A DNA stretch of 5,850 nt from Candidatus Latescibacterota bacterium (lineage in GTDB: Bacteria; Latescibacterota; UBA2968; UBA8231): the NCBI GenBank assembly GCA_022827165.1, contig JAJDTN010000299.1, positions 1-5,850 of the forward strand. The letters are read 5' to 3'. The position numbers were made by a program, and so were the translations under genes. Position 1 is the stretch's first letter. Each line of letters begins with the position of its first letter. Below the pieces are notes generated by a model. That model saw nothing but the letters and a program-made list of their open reading frames with translations. It searched no databases and was not told the origin of the DNA. Shown here piece after piece: positions 1 through 5,441 of this stretch.

Positions 1-461
1 GCCTCGCCCGCAGCGACGACGCCCTCTTCATCGGTTTCGTCGGTTACGACGAGAGCCCCGACAGCCTCGTGGTGAACACCCGCGAGGAAGACGGCCAGAT
101 CTGGTGGGAGGACGTGCTCGAGATCTTCCTCGACGCCAGCCTCGACCACCGCAGCTACATCCACATGGGCGTCAACAGCATCGGCGTGCGCGCCGATGCC
201 GCGCACGAGGACGGCCTGGCGACGAAGGACATGACCTGGGACGCCGACGCCGAGGTCGGCGCCTTCGTCCTCGACGACGCGTGGTCGGCGGAGGTCGTCC
301 TGCGGTTCGGCGGGCCCTGGCTGCCGCGCCCGGGGCCCGGGGACGTGTGGGGGGCCAACTTCGTGCGCTCCCACCGCGGCGCCGATTACAGCCAGTGGGT
401 CCGCACCTTCGTCGGGGGCGGCCACGCGCCCGACGAGTTCGGGTTCCTCGTCTTCCAGTAG
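1..461 (+). CDS. CBM9-like carbohydrate-binding domain protein, C-terminal part
   Basis: The reading frame is open from base 3, so the N-terminus lies outside the window; 152 residues are visible before the TAG at 459-461. The visible part resembles the carbohydrate-binding module family 9 / DOMON-like beta-sandwich. It has an early strand DDALFIGFVGYDE (residues 5-17), then the hallmark WWEDVLEIFLDAS (34-46), then a Tyr-x-His-x-x-Val-Asn-x-x-Gly stretch (about 52-60). These are followed by an acidic W-containing strand, a WGANFVRS strand and a terminal FGFLVFQ strand. In the family such modules bind reducing ends of polysaccharides or occur as stand-alone extracellular sugar-binding domains. 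It is not possible to say here whether it is the tail of a larger enzyme or a stand-alone protein, nor whether a signal peptide exists. It converges on the aldolase gene, 55 bases away, so it is probably in a different transcript. A methionine at base 69 is internal to the domain and is unlikely to be the start. The family call is from motif recognition only. Confidence 0.7.
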   Translation, partial: LARSDDALFIGFVGYDESPDSLVVNTREEDGQIWWEDVLEIFLDASLDHRSYIHMGVNSIGVRADAAHEDGLATKDMTWDADAEVGAFVLDDAWSAEVVLRFGGPWLPRPGPGDVWGANFVRSHRGADYSQWVRTFVGGGHAPDEFGFLVFQ

Positions 462-515
462 CGCGGGCGGCGCACGGCTCCGCAGGCTCGCGGACCCCTC
501 CCGCCGCCGGCGCGC
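461..515. terminator. Convergent-gene spacer with bulged long inverted repeat (possible bidirectional terminator)
   Basis: The spacer between the two converging stop codons can fold almost completely. GCGCG (461-465) pairs with CGCGC (511-515), and GGCGGCG (466-472) pairs with CGCCGCC (502-508), leaving a 2-nt bulge at 509-510. Inside is a second hairpin, TCCGC (479-483) with GCGGA (490-494) around a 6-nt loop. The outer stem is thus 12 pairs. There is no T-tract on either strand, so a classical intrinsic terminator is not shown. In such GC-rich sequence some pairing is expected by chance; the location exactly between two stops is what makes it plausible. Confidence 0.35.
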
Positions 516-516
516 C

Positions 517-1422
517 CTACGACCGCACCGGCCCCAGGCCCATGGACTCGGCGGCCTCCACCACCCGGCGGCGCTCCTCGTCGGTCAGGGGCCGTCCCGG
601 AGGCCGCGGGTCTCCGCAGTCGACGCCCAGGCGATGGGACATGACCGCCTTGATCGCAGCGAGGTAGCGGTCTCCGCCCAGGGCGAAGACGGCCTGCACC
701 AGTACGCGGGCGCGGCGCTGTGCGGCCTCGGCCCGGGGGAGGTCGCCCTTGCGGTAGGCGTCCCGGACCGCCAGCCAGACCGCGGGCTCGATCAGCGGCG
801 GGCCGTCGACACAGCCCACGGCGCCTATGGACATGGCCGGCAGCATGGACATGCTGTTGCCGATGAAGCAGCGCAGGCCCATCTCCGCGAAGTCGTGCAC
901 CACCGGCTGGTTCCCCGAGGAGTGCTTGAGGCCGGCGAGCTGGGGCACCTCGTCCCGGATCCGGCGCGCCAGGTCGACGGTGATCTCCACCCCCGTCATC
1001 CCCGGCAGGTTGTAGAGGAACAGGGGCAGCCCCGCCGCGGCGCCCACCGCCCGGTAGTGCTCGACGATCTCGTCTTCGGAGCGGGAGTAGAACAGGGGAG
1101 GGACGCAGCAGATGGCGTCGGCGCCGGCCCGGGCGGCATGCTCGGCGAGGCGGACGGAGCGGCGGGTGGTGGGCGTGCCCACGTGCATGATGCTCGCCGC
1201 GCGCCCGGAGGTGCAGGCGGCGGCGAGGGTGGCGACGCGCATGTTCTCCTCGTCGTCGAGGAGCACGCTCTCGCCGGTTCCGCCCGCGAGCCAGAATCCC
1301 TGCACGCCCGCCCGCAGGTTGAACTCCAGCACCCTCTCCAGGGCTCTCTCGTCGAGCCGGCCTTCCCCGTCCATCGGCGTGATCGCCGCCGGAAAGAGCC
1401 CCTCGAATCGGTCCAGATCCAT
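517..1422 (-). CDS. Dihydrodipicolinate synthase / N-acetylneuraminate lyase family aldolase
   Basis: This 301-residue protein has the usual length for this class I (Schiff-base) TIM-barrel aldolase family, which makes or cleaves C-C bonds using pyruvate and an aldehyde. Visible family motifs are LFPAAITPM at residues 9-17, GGTGES at 47-52 (the GTTGE/GSTGE loop), LFYSR at 110-114 and YNLPGMTG at 137-144 with the proton-relay Tyr137. GLKHSSGN at 164-171 carries the Schiff-base Lys166. The Arg found after the Pro in true DapA (the PxRTG motif that holds the semialdehyde carboxylate) is Met142, and the first Thr of GTTGE is Gly48. Both argue against lysine biosynthesis and for a sugar-acid or keto-acid lyase (NAL, KDG aldolase or a related activity); the exact substrate is unknown. 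ATG at 1422 is chosen because a good Shine-Dalgarno lies 6 nt upstream and the family N-terminus begins there. The frame stays open much further upstream, but only as antisense to the permease. The gene diverges from the permease, with the oxidoreductase beyond it, a common catabolic grouping. Confidence 0.88.
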   Translation of the reverse strand: MDLDRFEGLFPAAITPMDGEGRLDERALERVLEFNLRAGVQGFWLAGGTGESVLLDDEENMRVATLAAACTSGRAASIMHVGTPTTRRSVRLAEHAARAGADAICCVPPLFYSRSEDEIVEHYRAVGAAAGLPLFLYNLPGMTGVEITVDLARRIRDEVPQLAGLKHSSGNQPVVHDFAEMGLRCFIGNSMSMLPAMSIGAVGCVDGPPLIEPAVWLAVRDAYRKGDLPRAEAAQRRARVLVQAVFALGGDRYLAAIKAVMSHRLGVDCGDPRPPGRPLTDEERRRVVEAAESMGLGPVRS

Positions 1423-1428
1423 CCTGAT

Positions 1429-1434
1429 CTCCCT
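1429..1434 (-). promoter_or_regulatory. Ribosome binding site of the aldolase gene
   Basis: On the minus strand AGGGAG (within GAGAGGGAG) stands 6 nt before the ATG at 1422. It fixes the start of the aldolase, whose frame is otherwise open for more than 1200 bases further upstream. Confidence 0.75.
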
Positions 1435-1528
1435 CTCTCTGCCGGCCCTTGCCGCCTGAACGGTGCCCTGTCGGGCGGCGGTGACTAACCTTCCAGATCG
1501 ATTGCCATCGCCTCGAATCGCCGTGTGA

Positions 1529-1541
1529 CGCCGGGCGGCCC
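1529..1541. repeat. 13-nt direct repeat, copy 1
   Basis: CGCCGGGCGGCCC is identical to 1601-1613, with the two starts 72 bp apart. Bases 1530-1544 also form an inverted repeat, GCCGGG-cgg-CCCGGC. The shorter core CGGGCGGC occurs once more near 1472-1479. Composition makes chance recurrence possible. Confidence 0.45.
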
Positions 1542-1573
1542 GGCCACTGGCGAAAGCGGCGCAATCTCGATCA

Positions 1574-1590
1574 TGCCCCGGTGAGGGGCA
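1574..1590. repeat. Perfect inverted repeat in divergent spacer
   Basis: TGCCCC (1574-1579) and GGGGCA (1585-1590) are perfectly inverted around the 5-nt spacer GGTGA. The site lies 55 bp upstream of the permease start and could be an operator half-site pair or a small leader hairpin. It is too short to name a regulator. Confidence 0.4.
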
Positions 1591-1592
1591 AA

Positions 1593-1607
1593 CCCGGCGC
1601 CGCCGGG
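1593..1607. repeat. Perfect inverted repeat next to 13-nt repeat copy 2
   Basis: CCCGGC (1593-1598) and GCCGGG (1602-1607) flank a 3-nt centre, immediately after the TGCCCC/GGGGCA pair. It overlaps the second direct-repeat copy at 1601-1613. Confidence 0.35.
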
Positions 1608-1613
1608 CGGCCC
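1601..1613. repeat. 13-nt direct repeat, copy 2
   Basis: CGCCGGGCGGCCC is identical to 1529-1541. It ends 31 bp before the permease ATG and overlaps the inverted repeat at 1593-1607. Confidence 0.45.
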
Positions 1614-1644
1614 CTGCTACCCGATTCAGGATCGCCACCGGCCC

Positions 1645-2586
1645 ATGGAGTTGCACCGCCCCTCCGGAAGCGCCCTCCTCGGCCTGGCCCTCGGCCTGTT
1701 CACCGCCTGGATGTGGGGCACCCTCCCGGTGGCGCTGAAGATCCTGCTGCCCCACGTCGACGTGGTGACCCTGACCTGGTTCCGCTTCCTGGCGGCGGGC
1801 CTCCTGCTGCTGCCCCTGGCCCTGCCGAGGGCGCTCAGGGGCGCCGCCGGTCTGCGCGGCCTCCCCCTCGCCCTGCTGATCCTGACGGTGGCCGGCCTCA
1901 CCGGCAATCACCTCGCCTTCCAGAAGGGGCTGGAGTTCATCTCGCCCGGTAGCGCCCAGATCGTCATCCAGCTGGCGCCGGTCTTCATGCTCCTCGGCGG
2001 CATGCTGTGCTTCGGCGAGCGCTTCCGGCGGCGGCAGTGGCTGGGCGTGGCCCTCCTCCTCGCCGGTCTCGCCCTGTTCTTCAGCCCCCGCCGCGACGAT
2101 CTCCTGGCCGACGTGGACCGCCAGGGCACGGGGGTGGTGCTCATCGCCGCCGCGGCCCTGCTGTGGGGGTTCTACATGATGGGGCAGAAGCAGTTGCTCC
2201 TGTTCATGCGCTCCGACGCCGTGCTCCTGCTGGTCTACCTGGCCGGCGCCGTCCTGCTGACCCCCGCCGCCGCCCCCTCGGCGGTGCTGGCCCTCGAAGG
2301 GCCGATGCTCGCCCTGCTGCTGAGCACCGGGGTGATGGCGGTCCTCTCCTACCTCGGCTTCGCCGCCGCCCTGGCCCGCGTCGAGGCCTCCCGGGTCGGC
2401 ATGCTCATCGCCCTCACGCCGCTCTTCGTCCTGGCCAACGTGCGGCTCCTCTCCAAGGTGAGGCCCGGCCTCCTGGAACCGGAGAGCGTCGGCGCGGTGA
2501 GTCTCTGCGGAGCGGCGTTGGTCGTTCTCGGGTCGATGCTGAGCGTCCTCGGAGACGCCCGGGACGAACGCCCGCCGGCGGCCTGA
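1645..2586 (+). CDS. EamA/DMT-superfamily permease, ten transmembrane helices
   Basis: The protein is 313 residues, close to the usual 280-310 of drug/metabolite transporters built from two five-helix EamA repeats. Repeat 1 spans about residues 9-147 and opens with a helix containing AWMWGTLPVALK. Its family signature is FISPGSAQIVIQLAPVFMLL (98-117), followed by LCFGERFRRRQWLGVALLLAG. Repeat 2 spans about 160-303, opening with LIAAAALLWGFYMMGQK and continuing with ARVEASRVGMLIALTPLFVL. The Glu of the usual L-G-E turn is present in repeat 1 (Glu125), but repeat 2 has a longer, more basic LLSKVRPGLLEPE segment (268-280). Proteins of this family export or import small metabolites across the inner membrane; the substrate cannot be predicted. 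Standing between the aldolase and the dehydrogenase, it may carry the compound those enzymes handle. The ATG at 1645 has no strong Shine-Dalgarno (AGGA about 15 nt away), but the first helix begins soon after it and no better start is seen. Confidence 0.9.
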   Translation: MELHRPSGSALLGLALGLFTAWMWGTLPVALKILLPHVDVVTLTWFRFLAAGLLLLPLALPRALRGAAGLRGLPLALLILTVAGLTGNHLAFQKGLEFISPGSAQIVIQLAPVFMLLGGMLCFGERFRRRQWLGVALLLAGLALFFSPRRDDLLADVDRQGTGVVLIAAAALLWGFYMMGQKQLLLFMRSDAVLLLVYLAGAVLLTPAAAPSAVLALEGPMLALLLSTGVMAVLSYLGFAAALARVEASRVGMLIALTPLFVLANVRLLSKVRPGLLEPESVGAVSLCGAALVVLGSMLSVLGDARDERPPAA

Positions 2587-2602
2587 CCCCGGCGCGTTCC
2601 CG

Positions 2603-2631
2603 TTGTGAAGCACCCCGCGGAGCCGTACGGT
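2603..2631 (+). promoter_or_regulatory. Possible sigma-70 promoter for the oxidoreductase gene
   Basis: TTGTGA (2603-2608) and TACGGT (2626-2631) are separated by exactly 17 nt. They match 4 of 6 and 3 of 6 consensus positions, including the most conserved T, A and T of the -10. They fall in the only relatively AT-richer patch of the 70-bp spacer and would place transcription start about 19 nt before the GTG. The match is weak, and read-through from the permease is equally possible. Confidence 0.3.
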
Positions 2632-2644
2632 TAACGATCCAGGC

Positions 2645-2650
2645 AAGGAG
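2645..2650 (+). promoter_or_regulatory. Strong ribosome binding site for the oxidoreductase
   Basis: AAGGAG stands 6 nt before the GTG at 2657. It is the best Shine-Dalgarno in the window and settles the non-ATG start. Confidence 0.85.
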
Positions 2651-2656
2651 TCCGCC

Positions 2657-3760
2657 GTGAGCGAAGACAGACCCGTACGCGTGGCCGTCGTGGGCGGCGC
2701 CGGCACCTGGGGCCGCTTCTACCTGCGCGCCTACGCCGCCCATCCCGGTTGCGAGGTGATCGCCCTCGTCGACCGGGCGAAGGACCGCCGCCAGGCCTTC
2801 GCCGACCGCTACGGCGTGCCGGCCACCTTCGACGATCTGGAGGAGCTGCTGCGCCGCGAGGTGCCGGAGGTGGTCTCCGCCATCTTGCCCGTGGCCCGGT
2901 CCCACCCCGCGGTGCTGGCCTGCGCCGAGGCCGGCGTGCGCGTGGTGTCGATCGAGAAGCCGATTGCGGCGCAGCTTTCCAAGGCGGACGAGATGATCCG
3001 CGTCTGCCGGGAGCGCGGCACGGCCCTGGGCTGCGGCACCAGCCACTGGCAGCTGCCGTACCAGGCCGAGGTGGCCGACTGGGTGCGCCAGGGCCACATC
3101 GGCGCCCTCACGGGCGCCGCGATCCCGGGCGGCCTGCCCACGGAGGTCTCCGGCGGCGGCTGCGCCAACCTGATCGTCCTGGGGCACCTGACGGGGATGG
3201 AGGTGGAGTGGGCCGAGGGCTGGACCCTGCCGCCGGTGGGCTCCTACGCCTCCCCCGAGGCGGAGGCCCCCCACGAGGTCGACTGCCCGGCCTACGGGAG
3301 ACTGGGGCTGTCGGGGGGCATCGTCTGCGAGATCGCCGAGCCCGAGCCGGACCGGCCGGTGCCCTGCACGGTCTCCGTCACCGGAGAGCGGGGCCGCGCC
3401 TTCCTCGCCTCGCCGCGGCCGGTGCTGCTCCAGGGCGCCGGCGCCAGGCAGTCCCCGGTCTTCCCGGAGTTCCTCGACGGCGGTCCCCGGAAAGACGCCT
3501 TCACCCTCGTCATCGAGCGCCTGCTGAAGGCCGCCAGGGAGGGCGGCGAGGTCGCCTGCAGCGGCCAGGACTATCTCCACGTGCTGGAGGTCGCCCTGGC
3601 CATGACCCTGTCGGCGGCGCGGGACCACGAGCGCGTCCACCTGCCCCTGGAGGACCGCTCCCTGCGCCTCTTCCCCCACCCCTACCGCATGTACGGCGGC
3701 GACGTGGCCGGCTGGAGGAGCATCGGCTACCAGGGGCCGCCCGGTCTGCCGGAAGCCTAG
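2657..3760 (+). CDS. Gfo/Idh/MocA-family NAD(P)-dependent oxidoreductase
   Basis: The protein is 367 residues, normal length for the family. The N-terminal Rossmann domain (about 5-125) begins VRVAVVGGAGTWG, with the GxGxxG dinucleotide loop at residues 14-19. The acidic end of the second strand is ALVDR (36-40). The family EKP motif is at 100-102, with the presumed catalytic Lys101. The C-terminal alpha/beta domain follows. A GGG (166-168) and His177 match the usual GGG...DxxxH catalytic region, but the Asp four residues before the His is Ile173. The family oxidises or reduces sugars, inositols and related polyols at a hydroxyl or keto group using NAD(P), in the cytoplasm. Such enzymes are often encoded with DHDPS-family aldolases in sugar-acid pathways, as here; the substrate is unknown. 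It begins with GTG, supported by a strong Shine-Dalgarno 6 nt upstream. It lies 70 bp after the permease and 12 bp before the channel-like gene, so it may be co-transcribed with either side. Confidence 0.9.
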   Translation: MSEDRPVRVAVVGGAGTWGRFYLRAYAAHPGCEVIALVDRAKDRRQAFADRYGVPATFDDLEELLRREVPEVVSAILPVARSHPAVLACAEAGVRVVSIEKPIAAQLSKADEMIRVCRERGTALGCGTSHWQLPYQAEVADWVRQGHIGALTGAAIPGGLPTEVSGGGCANLIVLGHLTGMEVEWAEGWTLPPVGSYASPEAEAPHEVDCPAYGRLGLSGGIVCEIAEPEPDRPVPCTVSVTGERGRAFLASPRPVLLQGAGARQSPVFPEFLDGGPRKDAFTLVIERLLKAAREGGEVACSGQDYLHVLEVALAMTLSAARDHERVHLPLEDRSLRLFPHPYRMYGGDVAGWRSIGYQGPPGLPEA

Positions 3761-3772
3761 GGCGAGCCCCCG

Positions 3773-4579
3773 ATGGGCGAGCTGACCTCCCTGCTCCAGG
3801 ATTCCGCCGGACACCTGGCCCGGACCGGCCCCCGCCTGGCGGGGGCCCTGGCCCTGGCGGTCCTCGGCCTGCTGCTGGCCTTCCTGGTACGCCTCCTGGC
3901 CCGCCGCCTGGTCGCCGGGCTCGACCGCCTCGCCCCCTCCCTGGGGACGCGACTCGGAGGCGGGGCCGACTACCGGGAGCGCGCCGGCCTGGCCGCCGGC
4001 CGGATCCTGTTCTGGACGGTCCTGCTCCTCTTCCTCACCGCCGCCACCGAGACCCTGGGGCTGCCCGTGCTCTCGGTCTGGCTCGGCGGCCTGGTCACGT
4101 ACCTGCCGCGGTTCCTCGCCGCCGTGCTCATCCTCTTCGCCGGTCTGCTGGGGGGCCACTTCCTGCGGGACCTCGTCCTCTCGGGGACCGCCTCCGCGGG
4201 GATCGCCTACGGGCCGGCCCTGGCCCGCCTCGGCCAGATGTCGGTGCTCGTCGTGAGCGTCCTCGTCGCCGTCGACCAGGCGGGACTGAACGTCTCCTTC
4301 CTCACCAGCATCCTGCTCCTGGTGCTCGGCAGCGGCCTCCTGGGCGCGGTCCTGACCTTCGCCCTCGGCGCCCGCACGGCGGTGGCCAACATCCTCGCCT
4401 GCCACTACCTGCAGAAGACCTACGAGGTGGGCCACCGCGTGCGCGTCGCCGGGTTCGAGGGCGAGATCGTCGAGGTCACGGCCACTTCGGTGGTGCTGGA
4501 GGCGGAGGAGGGCAGGGTGTCGGTGCCGGCTTCGGTCTTTGCCGAGGAGGCCTCGGTCCGGCTCGTCGAGAGGGACTGA
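3773..4579 (+). CDS. Short MscS-like channel protein ending after the beta domain
   Basis: This 268-residue membrane protein has about five hydrophobic segments, near residues 21-42, 75-95, 108-132, 150-170 and 176-205. The segment around 108-170 (YLPRFLAAVLILFAGLLGG, then VLVAVDQAGLN) resembles the conserved-TM-helix repeat found in MscS relatives. The last helix runs into GARTAVANILACHYLQKTYEVGHRVRVAGFEGE, of which the second half is the typical MscS beta-domain entry (about 214-262, with YxVGxxVRVxGxEGxI and a GRVSVP strand). The protein stops there, without the C-terminal alpha/beta cage domain of canonical MscS. It is predicted to sit in the inner membrane; pore activity is not shown. 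Its stop codon lies 4 nt before the GTG of the MgtE-like gene, a strong sign of joint expression. The ATG has only a weak GGCGAG 6 nt upstream, suggesting translation coupled to the preceding gene. The C-terminal shortness appears natural, since the gene boundary is clean. Confidence 0.78.
   Translation: MGELTSLLQDSAGHLARTGPRLAGALALAVLGLLLAFLVRLLARRLVAGLDRLAPSLGTRLGGGADYRERAGLAAGRILFWTVLLLFLTAATETLGLPVLSVWLGGLVTYLPRFLAAVLILFAGLLGGHFLRDLVLSGTASAGIAYGPALARLGQMSVLVVSVLVAVDQAGLNVSFLTSILLLVLGSGLLGAVLTFALGARTAVANILACHYLQKTYEVGHRVRVAGFEGEIVEVTATSVVLEAEEGRVSVPASVFAEEASVRLVERD
4568..4575 (+). promoter_or_regulatory. Ribosome binding site deciding the GTG start of the MgtE-like gene
   Basis: GAGAGGGA, inside the last codons of the channel gene, stands 8 nt before the GTG at 4584. 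This makes GTG 4584 preferable to the TTG at 4539 in the same frame, which would overlap the channel gene and add residues unlike the family. Confidence 0.65.
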
Positions 4580-4583
4580 AGCG

Positions 4584-5441
4584 GTGGAGCAAGCCCCGGC
4601 CCTGATCGACCGCTTCATCCGCGGCCACCCCCCCGAGGCCGCCCGCGTCCTGGAGAACCTCGCCCTCGACGAAGTGGTCTCCTTCTGCGGCCGCATCCCC
4701 CCCGACCTGGCGGCGGTCCTCTTCGACACCATGGAGGCCGGCGCCGCCGCCGGCTGTCTGGAGCGCATGCAGGCGGGCCGGGCCGCCGAGGCCCTGTCGC
4801 AAGTCCCCCTGGAACGCGCCGCCGCGCTCCTGCGGCGGCTTCGCCCGCGGGGGCGCGAGGCCGTGCTGGCGCTGCTGCCCCCCGATCCCGGCCGGCACCT
4901 CGCCCTCCTGCTGAGCTGCCGCCAGGACTCGGCCGGGGCCCTGATGGACCCGCGGGTGCTCACCCTGCCGCCGGAGGTGACCGCCGCCGAGGCCCGCGGC
5001 CGCATGGACGCCCGGCCGGAGCAGGCCACGGACTGCTACTACGTGGTGGAGCGCGATCAGACCCTGGCCGGCGTCCTCGGCCTGAGGGAACTGCTCTCCG
5101 CGCCGCCCGAGACCCCCGTCTCCGCCCTCATGCGGCGGCAGGTGGACGGCCTGCGGATCGACGACTCCCTGGCCTCGGTGCGCGTCCATCCCGGCTGGCT
5201 GGAACTCCACGTCCTGCCCGTCCTCGACGGCCGCGGACGGTTCGCCGGCGCCCTGCGTCACAGGACCCTGCGGCGGCTCGGGGAGGCGCACCGGCCGCCC
5301 CGGCCCGACCCGGTGGGCGCCGCCCTGGGGGAGCTCTACCGCATCGGTCTGTCGGCCCTGGTGAAGGGCGCCCTCGGGGAGGAGCGCCCCGGTCCGCCCG
5401 CCGGCGACCGGATCGAGGACAGCAGGCAGGCCCCCCCTTGA
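4584..5441 (+). CDS. Soluble MgtE_N plus CBS-pair protein lacking the MgtE membrane domain
   Basis: From GTG 4584 the product is 285 residues. Residues about 14-112 form the superhelical MgtE N-terminal domain, recognisable by its repeating helices (HPPEAARVLENL, RIPPDLAAVLFDTM, LLRRLRPRGREAVLALLPP). The SAGALMDP segment (116-123) matches the tAGxLM junction of MgtE. Two CBS motifs follow, about 120-172 (YYVVERDQTLAGVLGLREL) and 178-235 (HVLPVLDGRGRFAGALRHRTL). In full MgtE transporters these domains sense cytosolic Mg2+ and gate a five-helix channel. Here there is no transmembrane channel domain: after the CBS pair only a short helix-like GELYRIGLSALVKGALG (249-265) and a polar, proline-rich tail remain. 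The protein should be cytosolic or membrane-associated, perhaps a sensor for a partner channel. Its neighbours are the MscS-like protein 4 nt upstream and a membrane protein overlapping its stop, so it is very likely in one operon. The gene contains C7 runs at 4628, 4697 and 5431 and a C6 run at 4878. Confidence 0.8.
   Translation: MEQAPALIDRFIRGHPPEAARVLENLALDEVVSFCGRIPPDLAAVLFDTMEAGAAAGCLERMQAGRAAEALSQVPLERAAALLRRLRPRGREAVLALLPPDPGRHLALLLSCRQDSAGALMDPRVLTLPPEVTAAEARGRMDARPEQATDCYYVVERDQTLAGVLGLRELLSAPPETPVSALMRRQVDGLRIDDSLASVRVHPGWLELHVLPVLDGRGRFAGALRHRTLRRLGEAHRPPRPDPVGAALGELYRIGLSALVKGALGEERPGPPAGDRIEDSRQAPP
5431..5437 (+). repeat. C7 homopolymer at the gene junction, potential slippage site
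   Basis: Seven Cs directly precede TTGA, where the TTG start of the next gene overlaps the TGA stop of the MgtE-like gene. In the MgtE-like frame the codons are CCC CCT TGA. The heptamer C CCC CCT would allow a -1 slip into the downstream frame just before the stop, and one extra C in the DNA would do the same. Nothing shows that this happens. Confidence 0.4.

Larger units (their letters stand above)
1423..1644. promoter_or_regulatory. Divergent intergenic region between aldolase and permease
   Basis: This 222-bp spacer separates two divergent genes and should carry promoters for both. No convincing sigma-70 pair was found. TTGCCA at 1502-1507 on the plus strand resembles a -35 box, but nothing like a -10 follows at 16-18 nt. 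The region holds several short inverted repeats and a 13-nt direct repeat (separate entries), which could be operator sites for a regulator serving both genes. No regulator gene is in the window. Confidence 0.45.

Noticed and set aside
1502..1530. Sigma-70 promoter using TTGCCA at 1502-1507
   Set aside because: No acceptable -10 element occurs at 16-18 nt downstream (GTGACG or similar), so it was not annotated as a promoter.
386..1564. Minus-strand open frame overlapping the aldolase, and the plus-strand frame at 634-1488
   Set aside because: Both give Arg/Gly/Pro- or His/Gly-rich translations without motifs, whereas the third frame encodes a complete aldolase.
1574..1607. Intrinsic terminator or riboswitch upstream of the permease
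   Set aside because: The hairpins are only 6 bp long with no T-tract, and no known riboswitch core was recognised.
1423..2706. N-terminal extension of the aldolase frame up to base 2706
   Set aside because: The extension is antisense to the permease and is Gln/Glu/His-rich without domain likeness. A good ribosome binding site and the family N-terminus mark ATG 1422 as the start.
4539..4583. TTG start at 4539 for the MgtE-like gene
   Set aside because: It would overlap the channel gene by 41 bases and add a basic, family-unlike leader. GTG 4584 has a well-spaced Shine-Dalgarno.
2749..4605. Open frame of about 618 codons on the plus strand, out of phase with the dehydrogenase and channel genes
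   Set aside because: The product is almost entirely Arg, Pro, Gly and Ala. It overlaps genes with clear family motifs.
2414..5029. Open frame of about 870 codons on the minus strand
   Set aside because: It is antisense to four well-supported genes and is of low complexity (rich in Gly, Gln, Glu, Arg, Ala). It shows no domain, which is a typical shadow in GC-rich DNA.
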